64,000 nucleotides of DNA from an uncultured Rhodospirillales bacterium (GTDB taxonomy: Bacteria > Pseudomonadota > Alphaproteobacteria > Azospirillales > Azospirillaceae): the NCBI GenBank assembly GCA_903927615.1, contig CAIYNU010000022.1:186001-250000 (forward strand), read 5' to 3'. The first letter of the stretch is position 1. Each line of letters begins with the position of its first letter. Below, piece after piece: positions 8,040 to 16,024 of this stretch. The notes below the pieces were generated by a model, which was not told the origin of the DNA, searched no databases, and was given only the letters and a program-made list of their open reading frames with translations. The position numbers were made by a program, and so were the translations under genes.

Positions 8040-9143
8040 ATGTCCATCACATCCCGCCCACCAAGGCCAATCGCCCTTGCCTTTCTGCTGTTCTTGACCT
8101 ACAGCCCCTGGCCGGCGTGGTCAGGCACGCTCCAAACCCCGGAGATGCACTACTTCCGGATCGGGACCGCCACCAGTTCGGGAACCTATTTCGCTGTGGG
8201 CGGCTTGATCGCCAACGCCATCACCTCGCCGCCCGGCGGCCAGCCCTGCGAACATGGCGGCAGTTGCGGCGTTCCGGGGCTGATCGCGGTCGCCGAGGCC
8301 ACCACGGGCGGGCTCGAGAACCTCGACCTGCTGCGCACAGGCGCCCTGGATGCGGCGATGGTCCAAAGCAATCTTGCCGCCTCGGCCAGGCAGGCGGTGG
8401 GACTCTATGCCGGACATCCGCCGTTTACCAACCTGCGGGCCATCGCAACACTTTATATCGAGACCGTTCAGATTGCGGTTCGGGACGACAGTCCGATCCG
8501 GACCATCCCCGATGTGCGCGGACACAGTCTTTCGGTGGGGGAAAAACCGTCGGCCATTCTGGTCGATGCCCAAACCATTCTCGGCAGCCTGCACCTTCCC
8601 CCCACCGCCTACCGCCCGGTCTATCTGCGACCGGGCGCCTCGGTGGATCAGTTGGTGGATGGCAGCCTGGACGCCATGTTCATCGTCGGCGGGGCGCCCT
8701 TCGCCGCCATCGACGATGCCGCACGCCGCCTCCCGATCCGGTTGATCCCCTTCAGCGCCGAAGAAGCCCAAACCGTCCACCGAAGCCAGCCCTTTTTCAC
8801 CGATGTCACCATCCCCGCGGACGTCTATAGCGGCGTCCCCGCCACCGCCACCCTGGGTGTCGGCGCCTTGCTGACGGTTCGCGCCGACCTTGATCCCGAT
8901 CTGGTTTACGGCATTACCCGAGCCCTGTGGCATCCGACCACCCGCCGCGCCTTGGCGGAAGGCTTCCCGCGCGGTCGCTTTTTACCGCTCGGTCCCGCCC
9001 ACGACACCGGTTCTGTCCCGCTCCATCCGGGCGCCGCCCGCTATTACCAAGAGGCCGAAGCCATCGCCCGCCAGGCCGACCAAGCCGCAGGCGGCGGCAG
9101 CCCGGTTCCAGCACCGGCGCCCGCGACGCTCCCAGGCCCGTAA
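8040..9143 (+). CDS. TAXI-family TRAP transporter solute-binding protein
   Basis: A periplasmic substrate-binding protein. The 367 residues begin with a signal peptide (IALAFLLFLTYSPWPAWSG) and continue with the TAXI signature FRIGTATSSGTYFAVGGLIA, then AMVQSNLAASA, LRAIATLYIETVQIAV, VRGHSLSVGEKPSA and DAMFIVGGAPFAAI. A proline-rich tail of about 30 residues follows. TAXI proteins usually work with a fused DctQM-type permease; none is encoded next to it, so it is an orphan whose membrane partner is elsewhere, or it has a sensing role. It follows the HupE-like gene at 53 bases. Family assignment is confident; substrate is unknown. Confidence 0.9.
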   Translation: MSITSRPPRPIALAFLLFLTYSPWPAWSGTLQTPEMHYFRIGTATSSGTYFAVGGLIANAITSPPGGQPCEHGGSCGVPGLIAVAEATTGGLENLDLLRTGALDAAMVQSNLAASARQAVGLYAGHPPFTNLRAIATLYIETVQIAVRDDSPIRTIPDVRGHSLSVGEKPSAILVDAQTILGSLHLPPTAYRPVYLRPGASVDQLVDGSLDAMFIVGGAPFAAIDDAARRLPIRLIPFSAEEAQTVHRSQPFFTDVTIPADVYSGVPATATLGVGALLTVRADLDPDLVYGITRALWHPTTRRALAEGFPRGRFLPLGPAHDTGSVPLHPGAARYYQEAEAIARQADQAAGGGSPVPAPAPATLPGP

Positions 9144-9170
9144 CCGGGCCGGTCTGGCGCACGCCGGGGA

Positions 9171-9797
9171 TTACGGCGATACCACCGCTGATCGCCAAAG
9201 CCGCATCGCCGGCCAGGCCAGAATCGCGTCGACATAAGCCTGACAAACCGGGTCCAACGGCACCCGGTAGGTGTCGAAGCGGGTACAAACCGGGGCGTAC
9301 ATGGCGTCGGCGATGGAGAAGCGGCCAAGCAGGAACGGCCCCCCGGCGCCGAAGCGGCACCGCAAATCGCGCCAAAGCTGGGTGATTCGGGCGACCTCGA
9401 TCAAGACTTCGGGCGTCAGCGGCTGCGGCGCCGGCTCGCGGGTCAGGTCCATGGGAAGCGCGCGCCGAATCTCGGGAAAGCCGCCATGCATTTCCGTGGC
9501 CGCGGCGCGTCCCAGGGCGCGACTCTCCGGAGCGTCCGGCCACAGGCCGGCTTCGGGAAAACGGTCGGCCAGATAATCGCAGATGGCCAGGGACTCCCAG
9601 ACCGTCACCGCGCCGTGGTGCAGCACCGGCACCTTGCCGGCGCCCGAATGAGCCAGAATCGCGGCCTTGGTCTCGGGTTGGCGCAAGGGAATCAGCACCT
9701 CGTCGAACGCGACCCCGGTCTGGTGCAAAGCCAGCCAGGGCCGGAGCGACCAGGACGAAAAGGCCTTGTTACCGATCACCAAGGTCATGGCGGTCAT
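9171..9797 (-). CDS. Glutathione S-transferase family protein
   Basis: A 208-residue GST-like protein. The N-terminal thioredoxin-fold half begins TLVIGNKAFSSWSLRPWLAL, with SSWS at the position of the catalytic serine/cysteine, and includes GKVPVLHHGAVTVWESLAI, the cis-proline and glutathione-binding SES-like region. The C-terminal all-helical half contains FLLGRFSIADAMYAPVCTRF. The ATG at 9797 follows GGAGGGGG by a suitable distance; a second ATG nine bases on is possible. Probably cytosolic detoxification, substrate unknown. It is convergent with the TAXI gene and divergent from the aminopeptidase. Confidence 0.92.
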   Translation of the reverse strand: MTAMTLVIGNKAFSSWSLRPWLALHQTGVAFDEVLIPLRQPETKAAILAHSGAGKVPVLHHGAVTVWESLAICDYLADRFPEAGLWPDAPESRALGRAAATEMHGGFPEIRRALPMDLTREPAPQPLTPEVLIEVARITQLWRDLRCRFGAGGPFLLGRFSIADAMYAPVCTRFDTYRVPLDPVCQAYVDAILAWPAMRLWRSAVVSP

Positions 9798-9915
9798 GGC
9801 GAATCCCCCTCCTTGCCGGTTTCGCCGGATCCTCCCGGCGACGGTCGGGAGCTTACCGGGCAAAGGAGGAACGATAAAAGTATTTTTGCTCTTTTCAGCA
9901 GCAGCGCGGCGCGCC

Positions 9916-11364
9916 ATGCTGCACTCTGTCGTCCGTTCCCCCGCTCGCCCATGGACATCCCCCGTGCTCGCTTCCCTGCGCGCCCGATCCGGCGCCGAGA
10001 CCCTGCCCATCACGCCGCTGACCAAGGACCAGCTTGATCTGTGGTTGCCGACCCAACCGGCCGCCATCGAGGCCTGGGTCAGTAGCACCGCCTTCACCGC
10101 CGAACCCGGACAACTGTCTCTGGTTGCGGGCACCGACGGCCGCCTCGCCCGTGTGCTGGTTGGCCTCCCCGCCGGTGACGATCCGTGGGCTTATGCCGGT
10201 CTGCCGACCACGCTACCCGCGGGCAGCTACCGGCTCGACATCGATCTGGGTCCGCAAGGCGCCAGCCGCGCCGCCCTCGGCTGGGCCTTGGGCTGCTACG
10301 GCTTCAACCGGTACCGCAAGACCGATAAGATGCTGCCGGTGCTGGTGTGGCCCAAAGGCGCAGACCGAGCCGGAGTCGAACGCGCGGCCGGCGCGACGTT
10401 CTTCGTGCGGGACCTGATCAACACCCCGGCCTCTGACATGGGACCGGCCGAACTGGCCGAGACCGCCCGGGCGCTGGCCGAGGAGTTCGAGGGTAAACTT
10501 CAGGTGGTGACCGGGGCACAATTGCTGGCCCAATCCTTCCCGGCCATCCACGCCGTCGGCCGGGCCAGCCCGCGCGAGCCGCGACTGGTGGACCTGACCT
10601 GGGGCCGCCGGTCGGACCCCAAGGTCACGGTGGTCGGCAAGGGCGTGTGTTTCGACACCGGCGGTCTGAACATCAAATCGTCCGACGGTATGGCGCTGAT
10701 GAAAAAGGACATGGGCGGCGCCGCCCACGCTCTGGGCCTGGCCCGCATGATCATGATGGCGGGTTTGCCGATCCGGTTGCGGGTGCTGATCCCGGCGGTG
10801 GACAACGCCATTTCGGGAGATGCCTTGCGCCCGTCGGACGTGATCCCGACCCGCAAGGGTCTGACCGTCGAAGTGGGCAACACCGATGCCGAAGGTCGGC
10901 TGGTGCTGGCCGACGCTTTGACCGAAGCCGTCCGGGATAAACCGGACCTGCTGATCGACTTCGCGACCCTGACCGGTGCAGCCCGTGTCGCGCTCGGCGC
11001 CGAGCTTCCCGCGCTGTTTTGCAACAGCGAAGTTCTGGCCGCGGACATGCTGGCGGCCGCCGACGCCGCCGCCGACCCGCTGTGGCGCTTGCCGCTGTGG
11101 CAACCCTACCGCGCGGGCCTGGACAGCAAAGTCGCCGACCTTGCCAACGTGGCCGGACACTCCCACGCCGGCGCGATTCTCGCCGCTTTGTTCCTGGAAA
11201 CCTTTGTCGGGCGCGAAACCGCCTGGATCCATCTCGACATCAACGCCTGGAACCCCACCAACAAGCCCGGCCGACCCGAGGGCGGCGAAGCCATGGGCTT
11301 GCGTGCCGCCTACGCTCTGATTGACCGTCGCTTCGGGTCTGGTGGCGGTCCCCGACCAGCCTGA
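9916..11364 (+). CDS. Leucyl aminopeptidase family (M17) metallopeptidase
   Basis: A cytosolic di-zinc/manganese exopeptidase removing N-terminal residues. From the ATG at 9916 the product is 482 residues, the usual M17 length. The C-terminal catalytic domain is complete: VGKGVCFDTGGLNIKSSDGM (metal and catalytic lysine and aspartate), MKKDMGGAAHALG, NTDAEGRLVLADAL (the M17 signature with the metal-binding Asp and Glu and catalytic Arg) and LIDFATLTGAARVALG. The N-terminal domain is divergent, as in the PepB-like group of Alphaproteobacteria. No good ribosome-binding site precedes either 9916 or the in-frame GTG at 9964, so the start is uncertain. The MarR gene follows at 42 bases. Confidence 0.93.
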   Translation: MLHSVVRSPARPWTSPVLASLRARSGAETLPITPLTKDQLDLWLPTQPAAIEAWVSSTAFTAEPGQLSLVAGTDGRLARVLVGLPAGDDPWAYAGLPTTLPAGSYRLDIDLGPQGASRAALGWALGCYGFNRYRKTDKMLPVLVWPKGADRAGVERAAGATFFVRDLINTPASDMGPAELAETARALAEEFEGKLQVVTGAQLLAQSFPAIHAVGRASPREPRLVDLTWGRRSDPKVTVVGKGVCFDTGGLNIKSSDGMALMKKDMGGAAHALGLARMIMMAGLPIRLRVLIPAVDNAISGDALRPSDVIPTRKGLTVEVGNTDAEGRLVLADALTEAVRDKPDLLIDFATLTGAARVALGAELPALFCNSEVLAADMLAAADAAADPLWRLPLWQPYRAGLDSKVADLANVAGHSHAGAILAALFLETFVGRETAWIHLDINAWNPTNKPGRPEGGEAMGLRAAYALIDRRFGSGGGPRPA

Positions 11365-11406
11365 CCCGTGAAGCCTTGACGGAAGAAAGGACCTGGGGAC
11401 CGCAGC

Positions 11407-11859
11407 ATGGCGAAAGGCTTGGTCGCTCTCGGACTGTGGCGAAAGGCTCTGGTGGCCAGCGTGCGCCAGAACGGCCCGGATCTGTCGGCGCGCCAGATGG
11501 CCCTGTTGCTAACCGTCTATCTGTGTGACCCGCCCCACACCGTGCGCGGACTTGCCGCCACGCTCGCCATTTCCAAACCGGCCATCACCCGGGCACTCGA
11601 CCGCCTGTCGGTGTTGGGCTTCATCCGGCGCAAGCGCGACGCCGAGGACCGGCGCAACGTCCTGATCCAGCGCACGGTCAGTGGTTCGGTGTTTCTCAGC
11701 GATTTTTCCGATCTGGTGATCGCGGCAGGCGCCGTCGCCCCCGACGATCTGGCCGAAGTGGTCAAGGCCGGAGAAATGCAGCGCGTGGCCCAAGCCGAAT
11801 TTGACCGCCTGCGCAGTCAGGCCCAGTCCATTGTCCGAGACGATGACCCAGCCTCCTGA
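11407..11859 (+). CDS. MarR-family transcriptional regulator
   Basis: A 150-residue winged-helix protein of standard MarR length. The helix-turn-helix region reads HTVRGLAATLAISKPAITRA and the wing contains RKRDAEDRRNVLIQRTVSG. It sits between the M17 aminopeptidase gene (42 bases upstream) and the NlpC/P60 gene, whose start codon lies inside the end of this gene. The three are probably one transcription unit. The spacing from a GGAC-rich stretch to the ATG is poor, so translation may depend on the upstream gene. Confidence 0.87.
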   Translation: MAKGLVALGLWRKALVASVRQNGPDLSARQMALLLTVYLCDPPHTVRGLAATLAISKPAITRALDRLSVLGFIRRKRDAEDRRNVLIQRTVSGSVFLSDFSDLVIAAGAVAPDDLAEVVKAGEMQRVAQAEFDRLRSQAQSIVRDDDPAS

Positions 11860-12727
11860 TCCACGCCGACATCCCTGGCGTCCCGACCTGGCCGCCGCCA
11901 GTCTCCGGGGACAGGTTCCGTCGTGCCGCTTTGCGGCCGGCCTGTCCCGACAGATGCGGGTGGGATGTGCCGCGCTCAGGTCCGCCCCTCACGACGGCGC
12001 CGGGCAGCTCAGTCAGCTTTTGTGGGGCGAAGTCTTCACCGTTTATGACGAGGCCGCCGGCTGGGCCTGGGGCCAGAACCTGACCGACGGCTATGTCGGC
12101 TATGTCCGTTCAGAGAGTCTCGATGACCGCGTCACCGATCCCAGCCATCACCTGACCGCCCTGCGCAGCTTTGTCTACCCGCAACCGAACCTCAAGGCGC
12201 CGCCCCTCGATGTGCTGAGTCTGACCGCACCGGTCACCGTCGAGGATGAACAGAATGGCTATGCGGCCCTTGCCGGCGGCGGTTGGGTTTTCGCCGGCCA
12301 CCTGGCACGCTGGACCGACCGGCAGCCGGACTTTGTCAGCACAGCCGAAAGGTTTCTTGGCACCCCTTACCTCTGGGGGGGACGAACCAGCCTGGGTCTT
12401 GACTGCTCGGCCCTGGTCCAGCTTGCCCTGGCCGCCGCCGGCCGCCCGGCCCCCCGCGACAGCGATATGCAGCGGGACGAACTCGGACGCGCCATCACGC
12501 CCGCGACCGCCGACAGCAGCACCGGCGAAACCATGCGGCGGGGTGATCTGGTGTTTTTTCCGGGCCATGTCGGCGTGATGGTCGACCACGAACGGTTGAT
12601 TCATGCCACCGCTTTTACCATGACCGTCTCCATCGAACCCCTCGCCGCGGTGGTGGCCAGAACCGACCCCACCCGCGGCGGCGGATTGCTGGCGGTGCGT
12701 CGCCTGGACCTCACCAACCGCCCGTAG
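11843..12727 (+). CDS. NlpC/P60 cell-wall peptidase with N-terminal SH3-like domains
   Basis: A gamma-D-glutamyl-type endopeptidase acting on peptidoglycan stem peptides. The ATG at 11843 overlaps the MarR gene by 17 bases and gives 294 residues. Residues up to about 165 are SH3-like (LLWGEVFTVYDEAAGWAWGQ, DGYVGYVRSESL). The C-terminal NlpC/P60 domain has the catalytic cysteine in GLDCSALVQLAL, histidine in FFPGHVGVMVD, and the third residue in LIHATAFTM. No signal peptide is visible; this subfamily is often without one, so localisation is open. It may recycle muropeptides together with the aminopeptidase upstream. Its end overlaps the convergent isomerase gene by 17 bases. Confidence 0.92.
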   Translation: MTQPPDPRRHPWRPDLAAASLRGQVPSCRFAAGLSRQMRVGCAALRSAPHDGAGQLSQLLWGEVFTVYDEAAGWAWGQNLTDGYVGYVRSESLDDRVTDPSHHLTALRSFVYPQPNLKAPPLDVLSLTAPVTVEDEQNGYAALAGGGWVFAGHLARWTDRQPDFVSTAERFLGTPYLWGGRTSLGLDCSALVQLALAAAGRPAPRDSDMQRDELGRAITPATADSSTGETMRRGDLVFFPGHVGVMVDHERLIHATAFTMTVSIEPLAAVVARTDPTRGGGLLAVRRLDLTNRP

Positions 12728-13322
12728 CCAGCCAGCGATCGATCTGGTCCAACCGGTCGGCCCCCCAAAACGGTTCGTCATCGACCAGAAAAAACGGCGC
12801 GCCGAATACACCCCGGGCAATGGCGGTTTCGGTTTCCCGGCGCAACCGGTCCTTGACGTCCGGCTGTTGAATGCCTTCCAGCAGCGCCGCCGAATCGATC
12901 CCCAGCGTCGCCGCCACGTCGGCCACCGCCGACGGCGATTCCAGGTCCCGACCTTCGCCCCAATGAGCATGGTAGATCGCCACGGCCAACGCCCGGGCTT
13001 GCCTGGCATCGTGGATCTCCAACCAATAGACGGCGCGCGAAGCGGCAACCGGGTTTAACGGCATCGCCGCGGGAAAGGTGAAGGGCACCCCCAGGTCCCG
13101 GGCGCAGCGGGCGGTATCATGACGCAGATATTCGCCGCGCAACGGTTGATGCACGTTCGCCTTCATCCCGGTCAGTTTAAAAATCACGCCCAGTAAAATC
13201 GGTCGCCAGACCACCGTGCGATCATGCCTGGCCGCCACCTCGTCGATTCGCAGGCTAGCGAGATAGCCGTAGGGTGAAGCGAAGTCAAAATAGAACTCGA
13301 TCGGTGCCTTCTGCGTCGCCAT
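12711..13322 (-). CDS. 2-hydroxychromene-2-carboxylate isomerase / DsbA-like family protein
   Basis: A kappa-class GST-like protein with a thioredoxin fold. The 203 residues start with IEFYFDFASPYGYLASLRID, where the serine of FASPYGY is the family's glutathione-contact residue, and include FKLTGMKANV, ARAVYWLEI-type helices and the cis-proline motif GVFGAPFFLVDDEPFWGADR. In naphthalene degradation the enzyme isomerises hydroxychromene carboxylate. Many chromosomal homologues, like this one, have no catabolic neighbours and an unknown substrate. The last codons overlap the convergent NlpC/P60 gene by 17 bases. Confidence 0.93.
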   Translation of the reverse strand: MATQKAPIEFYFDFASPYGYLASLRIDEVAARHDRTVVWRPILLGVIFKLTGMKANVHQPLRGEYLRHDTARCARDLGVPFTFPAAMPLNPVAASRAVYWLEIHDARQARALAVAIYHAHWGEGRDLESPSAVADVAATLGIDSAALLEGIQQPDVKDRLRRETETAIARGVFGAPFFLVDDEPFWGADRLDQIDRWLATGGW

Positions 13323-13892
13323 GGTCTGTCCCCCAAGTCCTTTCGCCGTTCGCGAGGGACTATAGCGGCATTCCGGACGACCCTATAGTGCCTTTTGGCG
13401 ATCGGAGGCTTGGCCTGCCAAAGCCTCGGCCCGGGCCTGATGACCCAGGAGCGCCGTTCCCGGCGGTTGATCGAACGCTCCGAGTCGGTTCGAACGGCGC
13501 CGCCGACCCCGCCTGCGCGCCTTGACTCGCCAGACGGGCACCTGGCACGGCAGCATCAGCCCCACCGATTCCTGTTGTCGAGCGACCACCCGGCATGAGC
13601 GCAAAAGCAAAAAGACTCCTTTAGGTCAGTGTGTTACCGCGAAAGCCGCGTCAAGCCCCGGCCGTCTGGCGACCGAAGGCGCCGCCGATGAAGCCAGTGA
13701 GCCGTCGGCCGGCGTCGATTGCTACAATACCAGACTTGATAATCCGAACCTTTTGTCCTACCCTCTGAATTGGGGCGCATTCATACGGTCGTTTGTTGGC
13801 GTGGCGTCAGCCCGTTACAGCGCCTTGGGGAGTGCGGCGAAGTCGGGGGAAACCGAAGACGAGGCGCCAACCCCACGGAAAGGAAGCCGGTT
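13323..13892. other. Intergenic region, no convincing gene
   Basis: These 570 bases contain only low-quality open frames rich in arginine and proline, without ribosome-binding sites. The right part is less GC-rich and holds the possible promoter listed next. I see no repeat or RNA gene. Confidence 0.5.
13715..13743 (+). promoter_or_regulatory. Possible sigma-70-like promoter for the two small proteins
   Basis: TCGATT and GATAAT separated by 17 bases. The -10 matches five of six consensus bases, the -35 only about three. It would give a leader of roughly 140 bases before the ATG at 13893. Confidence 0.3.
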
Positions 13893-14117
13893 ATGGACGC
13901 AATCAATACGGGGTACACGAATTATTACGCAAATCCCACGGCCGCAACCAGCACCCCTTCTAACTTCGGACCCGGTCAAGTCAGGAACGATAGCACGAAC
14001 GACAACAGTCAGAGCGACAATACCCAGGCACAGCTTCAGCAGACATCGATTGCAGCGCAAGCCGCGGTCGGTTACACCACAGCCACCAGGGGCAGTCAGC
14101 TCAACATCTCGGTCTAA
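13893..14117 (+). CDS. Small Asn/Gln/Thr-rich protein of unknown function
   Basis: A 74-residue protein starting MDAINTGYTNYYANP, then a low-complexity Asn/Ser/Gln/Thr-rich middle and the end TTATRGSQLNISV. It has no signal peptide and almost no charged or hydrophobic clusters, resembling disordered substrates of flagellar-type export. A GGAAAGGAAG ribosome-binding site precedes the ATG. The next gene, 55 bases downstream, begins MDVTAISNTGYSRSP, so the two share an AI-(S)NTGY element near the N-terminus. Similar length and placement suggest a pair. No family recognised. Confidence 0.6.
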   Translation: MDAINTGYTNYYANPTAATSTPSNFGPGQVRNDSTNDNSQSDNTQAQLQQTSIAAQAAVGYTTATRGSQLNISV

Positions 14118-14172
14118 ACGGTGAAGAATGCCGTCAACCAGCTAGTCAACCGGTGACGGGAGAGGTGAAGCC

Positions 14173-14742
14173 ATGGACGTTACAGCCATCTCCAACACTG
14201 GGTATTCCCGGTCGCCCGCGCCTTTGAGCGGCGCCGATGGTACCACGGCAGGCGCCACAAGTGGTGCCGAAGCTCCCGCAGAAGCGGCGAGCGCCAAGCC
14301 CAGTGCCGGCCAAGTTCCCTATGTCAGCCCAGTCTATAAATTCGACCCAGTGGCACAACTGGACGTATTGACCTTCCGTGACACCAAAACTGGAACGGTG
14401 ACGAATCAGTACCCGGCCGAAAAGGTCGTGGAACAGTATCGTCGCAGCCACGGTGAACCACCCAACACGGCCGCAACCACGGCAGCAGCGGCATCGGGGA
14501 GCAACCCGACCCACACCGCGACGCCCGGAACACCCACGACCCAAGCGGCCAACACCGTGCCACAGGTTGGTGCGAGTGGTAAGTCGAGCGGCAGTGGCAG
14601 CAGCAACACGGGCTCCAGCGGGAATGGCGCAGGGCAAGGGGCGTGGTCGTCCAGTGGTGCCGGAACCGGGGCATGGTTACCCGCCGGGACTGGAACAGGC
14701 ACGGGAACCACCGAAGTGACGCGCGTTTCCCTCAGGGTTTGA
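14173..14742 (+). CDS. FlaG-like domain protein with low-complexity tail
   Basis: A 189-residue protein. Residues about 47-90 contain VPYVSPVYKFDPVAQLDVLT, FRDTKTGTVTNQYPAEKVV and EQYRR, which matches the pattern of FlaG-type proteins (xxxFRDxxTGEVxxQxPxExVVxxYR) that modulate flagellar filaments. The remainder is a Thr/Ser/Gly/Ala-rich disordered tail ending in several GTGTGT repeats. An AGAGG site precedes the ATG. There is no signal peptide, consistent with cytosolic or flagellar export. No flagellar structural gene is in the window. Assignment rests on pattern memory, so it is moderate. Confidence 0.6.
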   Translation: MDVTAISNTGYSRSPAPLSGADGTTAGATSGAEAPAEAASAKPSAGQVPYVSPVYKFDPVAQLDVLTFRDTKTGTVTNQYPAEKVVEQYRRSHGEPPNTAATTAAAASGSNPTHTATPGTPTTQAANTVPQVGASGKSSGSGSSNTGSSGNGAGQGAWSSSGAGTGAWLPAGTGTGTGTTEVTRVSLRV

Positions 14743-14976
14743 TACCCTGGGTGTACATCGCGAAACTGTGCGAAGCCTGGAGCCGGTCGCGGTCCAGAGG
14801 AGGACGTGTGATTTGAAGCGAGCGAACAGGGTCTCCACCGGGAGCCTGTTGTTCTGCCAGCGTGTCACTTGGTGGACGACGGCCGTTCGGAGTGGAGAGG
14901 CGAGTCGCCGTTCGGTTCATCCCGTTGGGTCGACTCGATCGATGCCTCGAACGCCGAGGCTGCTGTTGACAGTGTG
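14743..14976 (+). ncRNA. Gap ending in a strong terminator; long 3'UTR or candidate small RNA
   Basis: These 234 bases between the FlaG-like gene and a perfect stem-loop terminator hold no convincing protein. A TTG-started 54-codon frame after GAGGAGG encodes an arginine-rich sequence of unlikely composition. Either the mRNA simply runs to the terminator or an independent small RNA ends there. I recognise no known RNA family. Confidence 0.25.
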
Positions 14977-15014
14977 AAACGGCGCCGTGTCATTCGGCGC
15001 CGTTTGTCGTTTTG
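14977..15014 (+). terminator. Rho-independent terminator
   Basis: AAACGGCGCCG pairs perfectly with CGGCGCCGTTT (11 bp) across a 7-base loop and is followed by GTCGTTTT. It would stop plus-strand transcription coming from the small-protein/FlaG-like genes, and it lies about 100 bases before the end of the convergent ParA-like gene. Confidence 0.75.
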
Positions 15015-15111
15015 CCCCCGGGTTCCTCCCTGCCCTCCCGGGCTGGCATCGCGCTCGACCCCGTGAAACGCGACACACAGACCGCTTGGTTTGCCTTCAA
15101 TAGGGCGTCGA

Positions 15112-15933
15112 TCAGTTCACTTTAGCCTTGATCGTCTTTCCGGGCGCCTTTGCAGCGCCAGGCTGGGTTGCGCGGAACATATCGGTCAAAAAGGGTGTCA
15201 GCGCCATATTCATGGATCGTAGCCACTCGTGGATGACAATCAGCGAACGTGAGGCCACCGGCGGTGACATGCCGAGTTTCACCAAATCATCCCGGGTCAT
15301 GGCAACCACCTGATCGAGGCGGTGCCCCGTCAGTCTGGCCCAAGCGGGCGCCGTGCATGCTGGCATGCCAATCACGGTGACATTTTCCCGCTCCACCATT
15401 TCGGCCTTACGCTTGGCGTAATGGGATTCCTCGAGCTGGGAGAAGGGACCCGAGCAGCCATTTTCGACCAAGACCCGTTTGGCCCCCGGTGCGATCACCG
15501 CAACCCGTTCGAGGGTGGCCATACCGGTCTGAAGGGATGCCAGATCCACCGTCACCGGAACCATGAAGGTCAGGCGCGAACCGTCGCCAACATAATAGTC
15601 CAGGCCTGAAACCTCGGCCCAATTAAAAAACCATTGGCTAATATTGCCGCCGAAATCGAATAGCCGGCCCCCACGCTGCAATTCAGGGCCGATCTGGTCC
15701 CAAAATTCAAAGAATCCGTCGCCACCAGTCCCCATCAAATTTGCAAAATCTTGGGATATGCGTCGATGTTCGACCAATTCCGGCCCAAACAGACGAGCTA
15801 ACCGTTCATTGACCTCGTATTCGACAACACGCAAGGGCATCGCCTCGAGCAACGCTCCCGCCAACAGATGGTGGGACAGCAGCGTTTTGCCCACGCCCCC
15901 CCGATCATTCAGGACAAGTATCGAACCAAGCAT
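15112..15933 (-). CDS. ParA/TraL-like P-loop ATPase
   Basis: A 273-residue protein beginning MLGSILVLNDRGGVGKTLLS, a deviant Walker A of the ParA/MinD/TraL superfamily in which the signature lysine (KGGVGKT) is arginine. Later blocks are divergent: LFDFGGNISQWFFNWAEV, FMVPVTVDLASLQTG and KRVLVENGCSGPF. Length and the partner gene resemble plasmid-type TraL/StbB ATPases rather than chromosomal ParA with ParB. The HTH gene 91 bases upstream on the same strand is probably its partner. Role in DNA or cargo positioning is inference. It looks like a relic or module from a mobile element in the chromosome. Confidence 0.75.
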   Translation of the reverse strand: MLGSILVLNDRGGVGKTLLSHHLLAGALLEAMPLRVVEYEVNERLARLFGPELVEHRRISQDFANLMGTGGDGFFEFWDQIGPELQRGGRLFDFGGNISQWFFNWAEVSGLDYYVGDGSRLTFMVPVTVDLASLQTGMATLERVAVIAPGAKRVLVENGCSGPFSQLEESHYAKRKAEMVERENVTVIGMPACTAPAWARLTGHRLDQVVAMTRDDLVKLGMSPPVASRSLIVIHEWLRSMNMALTPFLTDMFRATQPGAAKAPGKTIKAKVN

Positions 15934-16024
15934 GAATTTCGCCTTTCAAAGGTTTTTTCGTCCCAACCGAAGTCCCGACAGACGCCATGACCGGCCCCCA
16001 TCTGTCCCGGATCAGGCCAAACTG

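Noticed and set aside
14818-14977. TTG-started 54-codon frame after GAGGAGG, ending at the terminator
   Set aside because: The product is arginine- and serine-rich with no protein-like pattern; spacing to TTG is long. Treated as untranslated.
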